DNA of 64,000 nucleotides, taken from positions 27,949,666-28,013,665 of the forward strand of contig NC_092579.1 of the NCBI RefSeq assembly GCF_037975245.1. The letters run 5' to 3'. The DNA is from Apostichopus japonicus (Eukaryota > Echinodermata > Holothuroidea > Aspidochirotida > Stichopodidae). Below, one piece after another: positions 12,501 to 27,200 of the stretch. A program made the position numbers and the translations under genes. Below the pieces are notes generated by a model, which did not search any database, was not told the DNA's origin, and saw only the letters and a list, made by a program, of their open reading frames with translations. Every line of letters starts with the position of its first letter. Within the stretch, counting starts at the first letter, position 1.

Positions 12501-15188
12501 TATAAACTGTATATGGTTCCTTATGTATACATTGTATTATTCAAATGATTTGAAAACTTTAAGATTCTATCTGTATATAGTCCTCAAGAATTTGGTAAAT
12601 GATTACAACAATTATAAAAAGGTACTCATTGTTACCATGGCAATGTCTGGATCATATCCTTTAGGTAACTGTTGCCAAACACTCTCTCCTCTGGCTTGAA
12701 GTATTTGTCACCACCTCGCTGATTCTCCAACAATCCAGTCCGATTCTCATCAATGTTTACTCATTGACTTCTTGAAATCTCTTCATCCTTTGTGTATCAG
12801 TTTCTCATCCTGGGGGTATTTGCCACTTTATGTTTGCCAAACATATCACTTTAATTGAATCATTTATGTTAAGTGCAGTGCACATCAATGAGAAGTTTGG
12901 GTTTCACTTGTCTCTCATTTGTTTAAGGGAGCTAGTTTACAACTGTATGCATCTCATCCCCAAGCCAGAAGGGTATCGTGGATTGACTAAAATTTGAGGT
13001 AAAAACTGTTTTTCTTCATTAATTGCAGCTGGTGATACATATCACTTTTTTGTGATACATACACACAAAAGTTAACTAATATTTTATGTATAAATCTGCT
13101 TAAAATTCCATTTAACTACTATAAAGGAGACATATGAGGGTGACTGTTTGGTACTGGAGATAAATCAAGAGATCAGTTTTCACACTGTTCTGTACAGTAA
13201 ATGTTTGTTTGAAAGTGACTGATGTAGATTATAACTATATATTGATATATTTTACATGAAGTCATTCTTGTTTTCATGTTTTGTAATTCTTTATGTTTTG
13301 TAGAGAGTACACTATCTGAAGTTTGAGTATTGAATGGAAAAAATTGGGAGAATTTATTATGTGCTCGATATTTTCGTTCCTTTGAGAGTGTATGGCCGGG
13401 GTAAGGGTAGGGTGAGGGTGGGATCATTAGTTGTTTGTTCAATGCAGAAAAAAGATTTGGAAATACAGTGTATGATTTTGAAAGGAAAGCTGCTATTTTA
13501 TCCATTTATATAAATTTGCTGTTTTATATCCTGCTTTCTAATGTTTTGCTGATTTTAATAGTGTTGTGAAACCACAAAGCCATTTTTTTAAATTTAAGAA
13601 TCATGTAATCAGTGTTATTTGCTCCAACAGGTAATGATTGACTTAAGCAGTATCTGCTCATTAATGACCAAGATGGCTGCCCACCAAGAAGGGAGGCTAA
13701 CAACATTACAAGTTTAAATACAGCTCTCTTTGCCCCATAGATGTCAGGATGTGTTAAGGAATAGAGGTAAAAAATTTTGTTGTACATACCTTACTTCTAG
13801 GGGAAATTTGGAAACAAAGTGCTGACATTCTGAAAATGTAAAATATGTATTTCTAAATATTTTCTTTGATCATAAACCAATTATGGGGTAGATATAGTTC
13901 AGTGGTTAAAGCACAGGATTTGTAATCCTGATGTTCACTGGTTTTATAGCACAACATTGTTTTGTTGCATATTTTGCATTTTTGCATTTTTTTCACATTA
14001 AAAGCATTGAAAAATGAAATTTGGAGGCTTCCATGGAGAATTAACGTAAACCATTACAATATATCAAAACTTTGTCTAAACAATAGCTATAAAAGTAGAG
14101 ATGATTAAATCTAAATATGACTTTACACATAGATTGAGAAGCACTCTGCTTTTATCATCAACACTACATCGACCTTGATCAAACATTTTAAAAAATAGTG
14201 CTGTGCAATAACTGATGACAAAGAAACTGGAATTTAGACCAAGCCTGGAAAATAGACTCTGAAGTAGGAAAAAAAACAGACAAACAAATGCCTGAATCTG
14301 TCATTCATTATTTCTATTTTAAATTTACATTTTTTTCCCATTATTAATCACGTTTCTTACAGTTTCTAGAGGTTTCAATTACCTGTTATGTCTAACACTG
14401 GCAAGTTCCACTTTGCACATATATTGATTACCTTCTTCTTATCGTTACATATTTACAGCCTATGGAGTAATGATTTTAAGGATCCATTTGATTGTTGGTT
14501 ACACCTGTCTCCATGGCAACAGAGAATAGCATCCATGTATAGATCTGACAATTAATTATTAGTTCTGACAATAAAAGTGTTTGCAATGAAAGTGAAGTGT
14601 ATAAATTATACATGTAAATAACAAGTCAATGGTAAGCGATATCATCCATCAAACTCAGCTGACAAATGGTACTTAAACAAGGTAGTGGTGAAAATGTAAT
14701 TTTTTCAGGATTAGACCTATTGGATAATCTGGTGATGTGGAAAATTTTCCTGTGATATTCCGTTTTGGAAATATTTTAAATGTTAATGATGAAACTTTGT
14801 CATTTCTAAAAGGGGGAAAAAACATTTTCAATTTTGAATTTCCTATCCTTGGTAAGTAATATTTATCAGCTGGAATGTTATTTCATTGCCAACTTTTCAG
14901 CCTAATTTTAAAAAATTTCAAGATATTGTGGCATAAATTACAGTATTTAATTATTTATTGGTTGATTCTGTTCAAGGAAGGAGGATAAATTCAGACTGAT
15001 CGACTCACAATCATCCAAGCAAAGATGCAGTCAATTTAGTATGGTTGCAACTAAGCTACGGAGAGATGGACAGCTGACAGCAGGAAATATTTTATTAAAA
15101 GTCTCTGGCTTGTTCTAGAGGGAGAAAGATGTTACTTACCACTATCAATCAATGTAGTTGTTTACTTTGTTTCTGTTTTCTCTGGCAG
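12501..15188. other. Intergenic region and probable 5' region of the EF-hand/WD40 gene
   Basis: No coding exon is recognised. An untranslated first exon of the downstream gene probably lies here, because exon 15189 starts with a good 3' splice site upstream of the ATG. I cannot place that exon. A tRNA-derived fragment occurs at 13888-13960. Confidence 0.5.
13888..13960 (+). pseudogene. Degenerate tRNA-derived fragment (Thr-like, TGT)
   Basis: The A box TAGTTCAGTGG is intact. The anticodon stem CAGGA/TCCTG closes loop TTTGTAA (anticodon TGT). The acceptor and T arms do not pair and there is no B box match, so this is a decayed tRNA or SINE head. Confidence 0.4.
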
Positions 15189-15207
15189 ACTACATAGGAG
15201 AAACACG

Positions 15208-18200
15208 ATGGAGAGATTTGAAGATCATATCAAGCTGGATCACTTGAAGATGTTGATGAGGAAGTTTGACCGTCACGAGCCTACGAGCGAGATGCCGATG
15301 GACGGCACATTCTCTCCAGGCAGGGTCATCAAGAGAGAACCGGGCAACGTCACCCTCGGGGAATTTAAGAGCATGCTGACCTCCATGGGCATCGATACCT
15401 CGGAATGGGATACGCAGATGGAACTCCTCTTTGCAAAAGTAAGTTGATAAGAGACAGGCTGTCAAAATTAAATGAAATGTTGGCAAAAGCCATGAAAATT
15501 TAAAAACGGCATTTTTGATTGACTTTGGTAAAGTTCTGACTGCGGTATTTGGTATTATAATGAATGCAGTATAGTACTTGTGCAGTGTCTTCCAGAATGA
15601 AAATACCAGGTCCAGTAGATGTGTGAGGGGTGCACACCCCACTTTTCAACCCCCCCTCCCCCCACTTAAAGTTAAAAGTAGTTATTACCACATGTACCTT
15701 GCATGTAGAGTCTAGACCTAGTTATAAACTTCATTTATAGCCTAAATATACCTCAGAATGCACCATTTCACATCTAAAATTTTTAGATGCCCCTACATGG
15801 GAGTTGGCTTCAATGACCTCATAATGGCCACACCCCTCCTTTTTAACATCCTGAATCTGCTCCTTCCCTAACATACCAGTTAATCATAAAAATAATTATA
15901 AATATAATTAATAAAAATACTTGGTTGCTTCTCTTCTAATCTTAACCAATTAAAGGCTTATTTATGACCTCTTTGTAAAATTGGAGGTAACCAAATTAAC
16001 TTTCTTGCAATCATCAGCTGAAAAGAAAAACAAAATCACTTTTTCTTTAATAATTGAAATCAATGCAAAAACGATACAAGTGTAAATTGAAAAGCATCAA
16101 ACACAGATTACATACTTTTCTATCTGGTTCATATTTATAAGACCAAGTCTTAATCTGTTGTACATTTTTACAACTGAAAGACAATCAAAATATATTTTAT
16201 ATATATACACCATTTATCCAACGAAAACTAATATTTAATACTTTCGTTTTAGGTTGATACATCTGCTGACGGTATGGTGGACTGGAATGAGTTCTGTACC
16301 TACATGCTCCTGCACTATCGAGAGAATGACAAAGTGATCCATAAGCAAGGAGTAGCATGTTTGATGGAACCAACTATTATACATATCCCTCAAATTAAGG
16401 TGAGAAGTTCTGCACACTAATTCAGGGGTAGCTTTTCAACAATTATATATTACTTATGACCCGTATTCTATTGATTTTAGTAGTACACAGTTCAATTATT
16501 AATGGCTATAAGGAATTGAATTATGTGGTGGGACATGAGAATAATGAACAAAATTAAAAAATCAAATGAGTGGTAGCAATTTTGTCAGGTAAAAAAGAAA
16601 TGCATACTGTTAATGTAAAAAAAATTGTTTTGACACTCAGATAGTGAAAGTATTTCAGTAGCATCATGAAAGATTGTCTTTTTCCTAAATATTATTTACA
16701 GCAAGACTCAGTCCTAGGGCTTGTTGTCATGGAAAATCCTGTTCGATTCATCAGTCTCAGTAAGGTAAAGTAAGATGTTATTTTTATGCTTAAAGATATA
16801 TATCACTTTTTTCTGTCATCAGGCACAAACTTTCATAAAATGTTCAAGCAAATTGGGCCAGTTAATATTTAGTAGCTCTGCAGCATGCCTAAAACATCAA
16901 AATTTTTGCCATAGGTCACCAAATGTACATATGATTTTAGTGGTTTATATTACTATTGGTTAAATTATTTGATTCTTTCTCTAGAAATGGGTTTGGGCTG
17001 AAAATAGAAAGATGTAAGAATTAAACTTTAATGTTTTTTGGTAGAAATGTTTCTTACCTCTGTGAGTAAGTGATTTGAATATTATAAAGCAAAAAATTAA
17101 AATAAAACATTTACAGTTCACTTGATGTGATGACATCATTCACTCTGTTGTTGCCAGATGCATTAAAACATTATCAGCAAAATTTGCAAAATGTGTGTAT
17201 ATCCACTACACAATTAAAATACTATGAGGATGTGGTTATGACCAAAAGAAGCTGGATATTTACTGCAATTGTGTAAAAACAAATAAATACATATTATGCA
17301 CATAAAAATGAAAGATAGATTTAAATTTTGTACCTAGTTTGCTTTTCTCGCAGGAGGGTGACTTGTCTAGAGGTCGTTTTGACTGAAAATAAAAAAAATT
17401 AAGAAACTAAAATTCAACATTTCTCTGCATAAGTGATTTGAATATTAAATTTACAGCTCACTTGATGTGATCACATCATTTGCTCTGTTTTTGCTAGATG
17501 CATTTAAAAATTATCAGCAAATTTGAAAAATTTATATGGCCACTACACCATTAAAATGATATGAGGATGTGAGTATGACCTAAAGATATATTTACTGCAA
17601 TTGTAAAAAAAAACAAACAATACATATCCTTCAAATATATATGATGCACTTCAAAAAGAAAGATAGAATTAACTTTTGTCATACCTAATTTTGCTTTTCT
17701 CGCAGGAGGGTTACTTGTGCATTTTTGATCAAAATTTACAACTTGAAATAAACCATTTGATCAGCGAGGACTCTCAAGATTTGAGGCCTCTTCCGAGCCG
17801 ACGATTCCGAGCCTGGTATACCGATCTGGTAGTAATGGGTAATGTCAACATGATAGCGGTCAGCTCCAGCGGGAGGGTCCTCAAATTTTTTGACGTGGTG
17901 GCGCAGGGATTTGTGGAGATCCATCACTTGTATGGTAAGATGTACAATAAAAGTATATAAAGGCATTGAAGTCTCGCCCCAAACCATGTGCCGCGCTCTG
18001 AAAAAGTTAACTTTCCGTTGTTTGCAAGTGACGTTTTCTTCTTGTCACTACAAAATGCAGACAGTAATGAAACGTGATACCTTATTATCTTTTATCTAGA
18101 CCTGAGATGCCCATCGCTGCTATGTACACTGTGTTGTGGGTATTGACCGTAGCTGTATGTATTGACTGTACACTAGTGTCTAATTACCAACGGTAGCAAG

Positions 18201-21200
18201 CTAAGTGTGTATTTTCTGGGATCGATGGTGGTGTCTAACACTTCTGTTACACCTTATTCGAAACTAGGTCAGATTACCCGCATGAGACGTTTCTTTGTGC
18301 GAGAGTCTTCACTCCCTTTAAGTTAAATATTCCAGTAAATTTAAGTTTCCAAGAAAATTGTAGTGTGGGCATGCCCACAGATAATGTGTAACTTTGTCGG
18401 AGGTGCATGGTGTGATACGGGATGCTGAAGTCATTTCTGAGAATGCGCGGATATGTGAACCGTCCTGTTGAAATACAAATTCAAGGCTATACTTCAAAGC
18501 AACATGACATAAATAGTATGCAAAAAATCAATCATTTTTTGTTGTTGCTGAAAATGCATATGATGCAATACTTTGTCATATCTTGCACAACTACAGATTT
18601 TTTGCAATCTTACAGTGGTAAAAATTTTAGGTGTAAGTAGGGGAGGGGGGAAGGGGAGGGTAATATTATACAAGTGACTTCATTGAATACCTGTTGTGAC
18701 TAACATGCAATTGTGTACTGTTCTTCTGTCAAACAGCATTACAGGATATTCCTACCTGTCTGCACTATTGGTACAATGTCAAGGTAATCTATTCTAATAC
18801 TATCAGTTTTGCTTCACCCCTTCCCCACTCCCCACTCCCCATTCCCCCTCCCCACTCCCCGACAGTGCTCCTGAGTATTGAAGATATTTAAATACATTGT
18901 GATCGTTCGTATTTATAATGATTTGCTAGAGTGATTCATCGATCTTTTCGTACATGTGAACTGTGAGCCACAATCACACCCGATCTGAGCGCAGAAATCA
19001 CTCATGGGAAATAAATTAAGTGTTTTCATTGTCAAAATTTAGACACCATGAAAATGCTACATAAAATGTGAATGTAAGTGATTAAATGAAAGTGAACTGA
19101 TTAAATGAAAGTAAACTGATTAAATGAAAGTGAACTGATTACATTAAAGTGAGGGTGATTACATTAAAGTGAGGGTGATTACATTAAAGTGAGGGTGATT
19201 ACATTAAAGTGAGGGTTATTACATTAAAGTGAACTGATTGAATGAAAGTGAACTGATTGAATGAAAGTGAACTGATTACGTTAAAGTGAACTGATTTACC
19301 TTAAAGTGAACTGATTACATAAAAGTGAACTGGTTACATCAAGGGAATTGATATTACATAAAATTGAACTGATTCTACATTAACTTGAACTGATTACATA
19401 TTAAAGTGAACTGATTACATTAAAATGAATTGATTACATTGAAGTGAACTGATTACATGCAAGTGAACTGATTACATTAAAGTGAACTGATTACGTTAAA
19501 AGTGAACTGATTACGTTCAAGTGAACTGATTACGTTAAAGTGAACTGATTACGTTAAAGTGAACTGATTACGTTAAAGTGAACTGATTACATTTAAGTGA
19601 ACTGATATTACATTCAAGTGAACTGATATTACATTAACTTGAACTGACATTAAAGTGAACTGATTACATTAAAGAGAACTGATATTACATTAACTTGAGC
19701 TGATTACATTAAAGTGAACTGATAACATTAAAATGAATTGATTACATTGAAGTGAACTGATGACATTAAAGTGAACTGATTACATGAAACTAAACTGATA
19801 ACATTAAAGTGCACTTTTTTACATTAAAGTGAACTGATTATGTTAAAGTGAACTGATTACATTAAAGTGAACTGATGATCAATCATATGTACCTCAACGG
19901 TGATTCAAGTCTTGATCATTGGACCATAGATTCATCAAATTTCTTGTGACTGTTGATCAATAACAGATATTCGGTTTTTGCATGTTTCGTCACTTTCGTC
20001 GAACGAAAGAACCATCTCATAAATGAGTCATACATTTCTTCTGCAATAGAAACCACATGATGAATCATTGCTGTTGATGGGGAGCGATAATGGCTCCATT
20101 TATCTGTTCTACTTCCATAAACCTTGCCAAAGACTCTTTGAGCTGGACGGAAAAGCCACAGAGCGATCTCAAAAGATATGGATGCCTGTGAGTACCACCC
20201 TATCCATTGATTGCATCAATATGTTCTTTTCTTTATTGAATAATGTCTGTTTACTCCGTACAAGATAATCCGTAATGAAGTGTGATGACCTCAGAAAAAG
20301 GGCTGGGAAGTTTTACTTCCCTCTCAAAGAAGGTACATATAATTTTCATTGAAGTACTGATAATCTTCAAGAAATAATTTCTCTCAAATCTTGAATGCGT
20401 AGGCTTTCTTTTGAGAGTTTTCGTGAGTATTCATACGTCAGATAAAATAATTCAACAGCTTGGCATGACTATTATATCTTGATTCGTAAAGCACATTTAT
20501 TGATACCAATGCTACAAATTTATATGTTGCAGTAGTCGAATCATTGTTGCTTTAGTGAAGCCAAGACTCACAGCCCTTTACAAATTTAACATGTAGACCT
20601 CAGCCCATTGAAGGGCATGTGAGATTCGATCATTCTACTTTCCATTGAACTGTTACCATAGCAACTTGCACATACTTTTTTTTCTTTTCAAATTTACAGG
20701 AGTTGTTTGTTCATCATGAGTATGTAAAGCACCTTAAACTGAGTAACATTCACACCGAGATGTTACGGAAGGTACAATATCTGCCGGAAAAGAACTTGGT
20801 GATATCTTCCAGCGGCTCAAGTACGACCTCTGTGGTGATAGCCGATGTCAGAGGCAAAAGACGGAGATATATTTTCAAGAGAAGGAAAGTAGGTATTTAT
20901 GCAGGGGACTGTGAAAATGCTTTTTAGAAACTGAATTGAGAAGGATATTTTTCACTTTGGTGTGAGAGCGTTGTGGTCATGTGGTTAAGGCAGTGGACTT
21001 GTGACCTAAGGTTTGCAGGTTCGAGATCATTACGTTGTGTCCTTGGGCAAGGCACTTTATCTCCATTACCTCTCTTCACCCAGGTGTATAAATGGAGACC
21101 TGTGAGATTAAACTGTCAGTTGGGCGCTGTTTAGCTGCTGCCATGTGGAGGGATTGTCAGGTTATAGTTGACCAGGGTAATATTGTGATGCGCTGTGAGC

Positions 21201-24200
21201 ACAGTTATCGGTGGATAAGTCCGCGCTTTATAAATCCTGAATATTATTATTATTAGTAGTATGTTTTTCCTTATGCCATTGGTAGTATCAAGGGGACTAT
21301 CATACTAACAAACAGAAACATTGCATACATATTCATAAGTCAGTCCAAAAATTAAATGCAATCTTCATTCCAATGCTGTACGTTTCATGGCTATGATAAT
21401 TAGATAAGACATCGGGATTGGATGGTCAGAGAAATTGTTCAATTGAAGGTGTCTTTTATGTACTATTAATTATTAGTCACTTTATATATCTACAGATCTT
21501 TTGGGGTATCAAAGCCCCTGTGCGCCTGCCCCCCCCCCTCCATCAACCCCTTCTTTCCCATGAATCAAATTTTTTCTGATTGTTTATAAGTTTGAAAGTG
21601 ATGCATGTATTGAAGCCACTAAGGATTGTCACTGGCGTTTACCAACAGAAAAGAAAGAACCAACCATAGTTTAAGGGTATTGATATAGCATTATGGATTA
21701 TTAAACAAATTTATCTTCTAGTTTTCATTACCACTTAAAAACACATGACATCGGTTGAGTTATTCCTAACTTCTTTCGATCTTTTGTACTAGGGAGTTGA
21801 ATGCTATGCTTACAGCGGTGAGCTTAACCTACTCCTGACCGGAGGTGTTGACCACAAGGTCCTTGCATGGAACCCTTACATGGAAGATAAGCCAATGGCA
21901 TTCTTCCTAGGACATCAGATGACCATCATGGCTGTGGCTATCAATGACATCACCAAACACGGCTATAGTTTCTCGAAAGACGGGGTGAGGGAAATTTTAA
22001 AAACTTTTGTTTCACATTCCCAAAATTAATTTGTAATATCTAGGCTAATTTCTTTTATCTATCAATTAATTTTGTTTGGGAACGTTGCTGCATTTTTCCG
22101 CATAATTATAAAGTATTTATTCTAACCAGAAGTTTGAGTAACTGATGATAATATAAGCAGTTTGTCCCCATTCAAAGTGTGCCCTGTTATAGTGAGGGAT
22201 AAAAAATTTGAAGTTTTGTTTCTCAATGAATGGTTTCCACAGGTTGTAAAGGTTTGGGATCTTTCCGAGTTTAACTGTCTTCAGACGATACCCATCAAGT
22301 TTCCTTGGCTATTGAATGTTAAACAACCGGATTATATTCAATCAGCGGTCGTGTTACACAAGCATCAAACACTCGTGATCGGATTTGGAGATTACCTAGC
22401 TCAACTCAAGGTCGGAAAAGCAGAAGAGCTGGATAGAAGCATCGTTCTAACCCACAACACTCAACTATGCTGCGCTATTTATAATTCTGTCTTTCAGCAG
22501 GTATGTATAGTAAAACAAAACAATGTTTAATGCAGGGACAGCTTTAATTAAGGAGAGACTTTGAAGAAAAGTTAATTAATATATTTGGATTGAAGTGGGG
22601 CCCTTTCAGTGGGACATCTTTATGGATATAGGATTATACTTTTCCTCAATTAAGTTTATTAGTTTGTATTAAAGTAAGAAACTTTGTGAAAACTGCATTG
22701 AGACTGACATTAATCACTTAATTATATGCATGGGCCCTTTAGATATATTTAATGATATTTTTTGGGCCTATATTGGATGAAATTTTCAGCTCAAGTTGGC
22801 ACAGCCGATAATAGAGCTTCTGCCATCACAAAAGTTTCTTTATAACTATCTGTCTGTCAACATCAGTGAAAAGGTTGGTGCCAAGCTGTCCATTTGCTTG
22901 ATCCTAATGAAAAATAGTTGCTGACATAATTATAACATATTAATGTAGTATCAAACCTATAGATGATTCGGAAAAATCAAATAGATAGTTAATTTTGGTT
23001 TAAAAGAGAGGATAAGTATCAGAATCAGCTCTATGTTAAGACTAGATGTTTGTGGCCTATGAAGTGCAGCATGTGACGCAGGCCAGTGGCAAGCATTGTG
23101 GGTGTGGGAGTGGGGCTATGGGAGGGGGAGTGGGGCTCAGGTAAAGGAGGGGGAATAGCTCCCAACCATTTAAGCACTCATTCCCTTTCTCCTTCCCTTA
23201 CAGGTGGCAACAGGAGCTGACGATTCCACTATCAGCGTGTGGGACGTAGAATCGGGTAGGAAGTCCTTCTCCATGCCAGAAGCACACGGCACTGAAGAGA
23301 TAACTTGTATGGGGTTCAGTAAGACAGGCAGAAAGCTCTACACGGGTGCCAGAAATGGTTCTGTTAAGGTAAATATTGGTGAATTTAATTGCAAAGATGT
23401 TGGCTATAGGAAATTAGGACAATGTGCAATCTACGTCTCTGCTTCCAGTAAATCATGTTGCCATGTAACAGATAGTGTGTACAGTCTTTAATTCATTACT
23501 TGTCATTTTCTGTAATAAATGTTATTCATTTCAAAGTTACAGTAAAGACTGTCGCATTGAAATTAGTACAACCATAGGATTTTAGCAAAATATAAACCTG
23601 TTTATAGTTAAATTTGAAATGTGTAACACTTCGAGAATAGAGTATCCTGTACATTTAAGTCAGGGAAAATCCTGATCTGAAGCATTTTCCATACGTCACA
23701 AATAGCATGTACTAAGCTTTGCTTTACAGGACACATAGCACTGAGCTTTGCTTTACAGGACACATAGCAGTGAGCTTTGCTTTATAGGACACATAGTCAT
23801 GTTAAACTACTAGACTTGAACATGCTTCACTATGCTTTCTGCTCTATACTTCACGATACCTCACTTTGCTTTACTACGCATTACTGAGCACCACCAAACC
23901 AAATAGGATTGCCTTACGTTTTGACTTCCCAAACTTATCCTCTTTTGTTGTATTGAATTAGCATGAGGTGGATTTACAAACTTTTAGAAATTTATCTATG
24001 GAACTTCAACTTTTAAGGTAGTTCCATTGAAGTTCCGATATTAAGTACCATGGGCTAGAAAGTACTTTCTCAATGGTGATTTGGCAATATGATTAGCTAT
24101 GATTCCAAAATGGACTACAGATAGGTAATTAACTTCTCCATATGGTTACCATCCTGAACTTACAAAGAATTATGCTCTTTAACTTCAAATCTGGTACCAT

Positions 24201-27200
24201 TCTATGTAGATACCCATCAAAACCAACCCCCCCCCCCTCCTCTTAAATAAGACCTTATACCTGGCTTCATCTTCAGATAAGGATGTTGGTTGCAAATGTC
24301 TTTTATTTCATCGGTAACAACAAACCTCTGTGTCTTTCTATTTGTTGACAGGTTTGGAACTTTCAGAATGGTCACAACATCCACCAGTGTGAGTCCATTG
24401 CAGATTCAGAGGTCACAGGTCTAGTGTCCCTGGGGAGAAGGAAAGGCGTCCTAGCAATCGGTTGGAGCAGACAAATTACATTCTATGACGACAGTGACTC
24501 TGATGTGAGTTAATATATGTCTGTCATTATTGGCTGACATTATTCACTTAGTGAAAGACTTGCATGTTGAACCATTTGACATTTCGCCACTTACCCTTAC
24601 CAGAGCATTGGTGTAAATTAGTGCTTCACAGAACCAATTGTTTTGTCAGTCTATTATGTTAATCTTATACTGTCAAAGATTTGAGCATTCCTCGAGAATT
24701 CGACACCAGGCTAAAGTTGTGGGATTTCCGTGATAATGACTCCTGAATAAAAAAGATGATAGGTTTATAGGTTTATTGCTAGAACTGTTACCATTACCAA
24801 CAGTAGAAGTCTGGAACTTACAGTATATAATGTAACTTGTTGCTATGTAAATGTCAATTGTTACAAAGTTCCTACTAACATGAAAGAAGTCAGTATCCAT
24901 GCAGGAAAACTTGACTTATGTTTCAAATTAGAAGACTCTGAAAGGATGTTGTACTGAAATAATATAAAGGATGACTTAAAAATCCATGGATGCTTTGTTA
25001 GATCGCTAGACAGGATATTGAAAATATGAGATATAAACTTAATGTAACTTTCAAGAAAGGTGGCGCTCTTTCAGAATGAACAATTTAATAAAAAAAGAAC
25101 TAGGTCCAACCTTCAACTGCCTTGTACTGAACTCTCAGACCAAATGTGATGATAATAGAGAAGCTGTACCATAGTAATTCGTATGGCAGTCTGCTCAGAG
25201 ATCATCATTTTGTAAGTCCATTTCCATGTTTTTTTTCAAAAGAGCAGGATTTTGGGACTGTGCATTAGAAAATAGAAATAAATATAAAAATGTAAAATAT
25301 GTAAGATGTTATACATAAATTGTGAAAAACTATATATATTTATGACAATGTATTGGTAATAACTTATTTTAATAATTCAACCTTGCAAACTCACAATTAA
25401 ATACATCATCCTTTCAAATTATTTTGAAAGTTGAGTAATTCTGGTGTTTGTGTTCTCATTTATTCAGAAGTTTCATGTGCAAGCCAGGCATGAATGGAGA
25501 GGAGGACACTTACACAAAGATGACATTTTATCCGTAGACTTCTGCCCTCCTGGTCTCCTAGCAACAGCGAGCTTTGATGGAGAGATTTTAATATGGAGTT
25601 CAGAGACCCAGAATCTTCTCTTTAGATTGAGGGGAGGTCAGCCCACTCAGGTGTAAGTGTTTGCTAAAGTTGGTATTCTTGGTGAAACTACACTTTTTCT
25701 TGTCTGCTGCCCTCTTTTAAATCATACTTTTAGTAGCACTGTCAATATTTAAGATATTAAGATTACTTCATTTTAAGCCACATGTTTGCCTTTAAGTTCA
25801 GAAATTCTGGGCTTGTTTAATACCAAACATGTAGAGTTGTACTAACTAAATAACATTGCAACAGGTAAAATTAGTAAAGACAAGCTCTTCATTATTTTCA
25901 TGGAATAATTTTAAAAAAGGCAAGTAATTCTTGATTCTATTCTGTTCCACTTATTATATCACCTTGCAGTCATTTCTTTCATATCAGTGACAATTACCAA
26001 AAAATAAAGTAGTATATTTTATAGTATATTCTCACAACAATTAAACTTATTTTATTGTTTTTCAAATATTTGGGATGAAACTTGACAAGTGAATCTAGCT
26101 AGACAAAGCTGCATGGGGTTTTCATATTGTATGATACTGAAAATTTGATAATATCTACACCAAACACAACTTTAAGAGGAATACAGAAAAATATATTGAG
26201 AGGTTATAAACGGGATAAGTTTCTTTTATTTACCTCAAAGGACTCAGAAGTTGAAGGCATCTCTGTCTTTCGATAACCCAAGAGGTTCACCTACATCTGT
26301 TTCTATGGGAACTGCCAGTAGACCCAACTCTCGCCATGTGTCCTCTCATAAAACACCAGAAGGGTAAGGGACTTTCCCCCTCTTTTTAAGGCACTGTAAG
26401 CATAAGTGCATTTTTCTTTTGTTCAAAGAAGAGAAATTGGCTGCCTTGCCTGTCAGTTGTATGATAAAATGTAGTCACTTTCTGCAATTAATTCTCAGTT
26501 ATGTGTGAGCAGTGCCAAGCCTGACAATAGTAGGTAAATTAATAGATTCTGCTGGCAATATACTACTTTAAAGGGTGTGAAGACTCGTGTAGAAAGAAAC
26601 GTCTCATGCCGGTAATCTGACCTAGTTTCCAATGAGGTGTAACAGAAGTGTTAGACACCACCATCGATCCCAGAAAATACACACACAGCTTGCTACCGTT
26701 GGTAATTAGACACTAGTGTACAGTCAGCGTATATACAGCTGTATGTATGCAGCTAGCTGCGGTCAATACCCACCGCACAGTGTACTAACGATACAGCGAT
26801 GGACATCTCAGGTCCAGCTAAAGATAACAAGGTCTCACGTTTCATTACTGTCTGCATTTTGTAGCGACATGAACAAAACGTTAATTGCAAGCAACAGATG
26901 GCCGCACAGGGTTTGGGGCGAGTCTTCAATGCCTTGTCTATCACACATTATACCCAAATTTCTCTAAGAGTTTTTGTTTTCTTCTTCTGCTTGGCACTGC
27001 TTCAGTCAGTATAGGCGTAGTAGGCAATCTAACCTTCAGTGACTATGATTTACATAACAAAGAATGCATAAATTCAATATGATTTATAGATGACACAGGT
27101 ATTTGGTTAGAATGTAAAGCCTATCAATTCATATATATATATATCAACAAACGCTGTTGACTATTTCCCAGATGCGTGTGTCTGGTTTCCAATTTCACTT

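Noticed and set aside
19073-19876. CRISPR-like array
   Set aside because: Units are contiguous with no unique spacers, in an intron of a eukaryotic gene.
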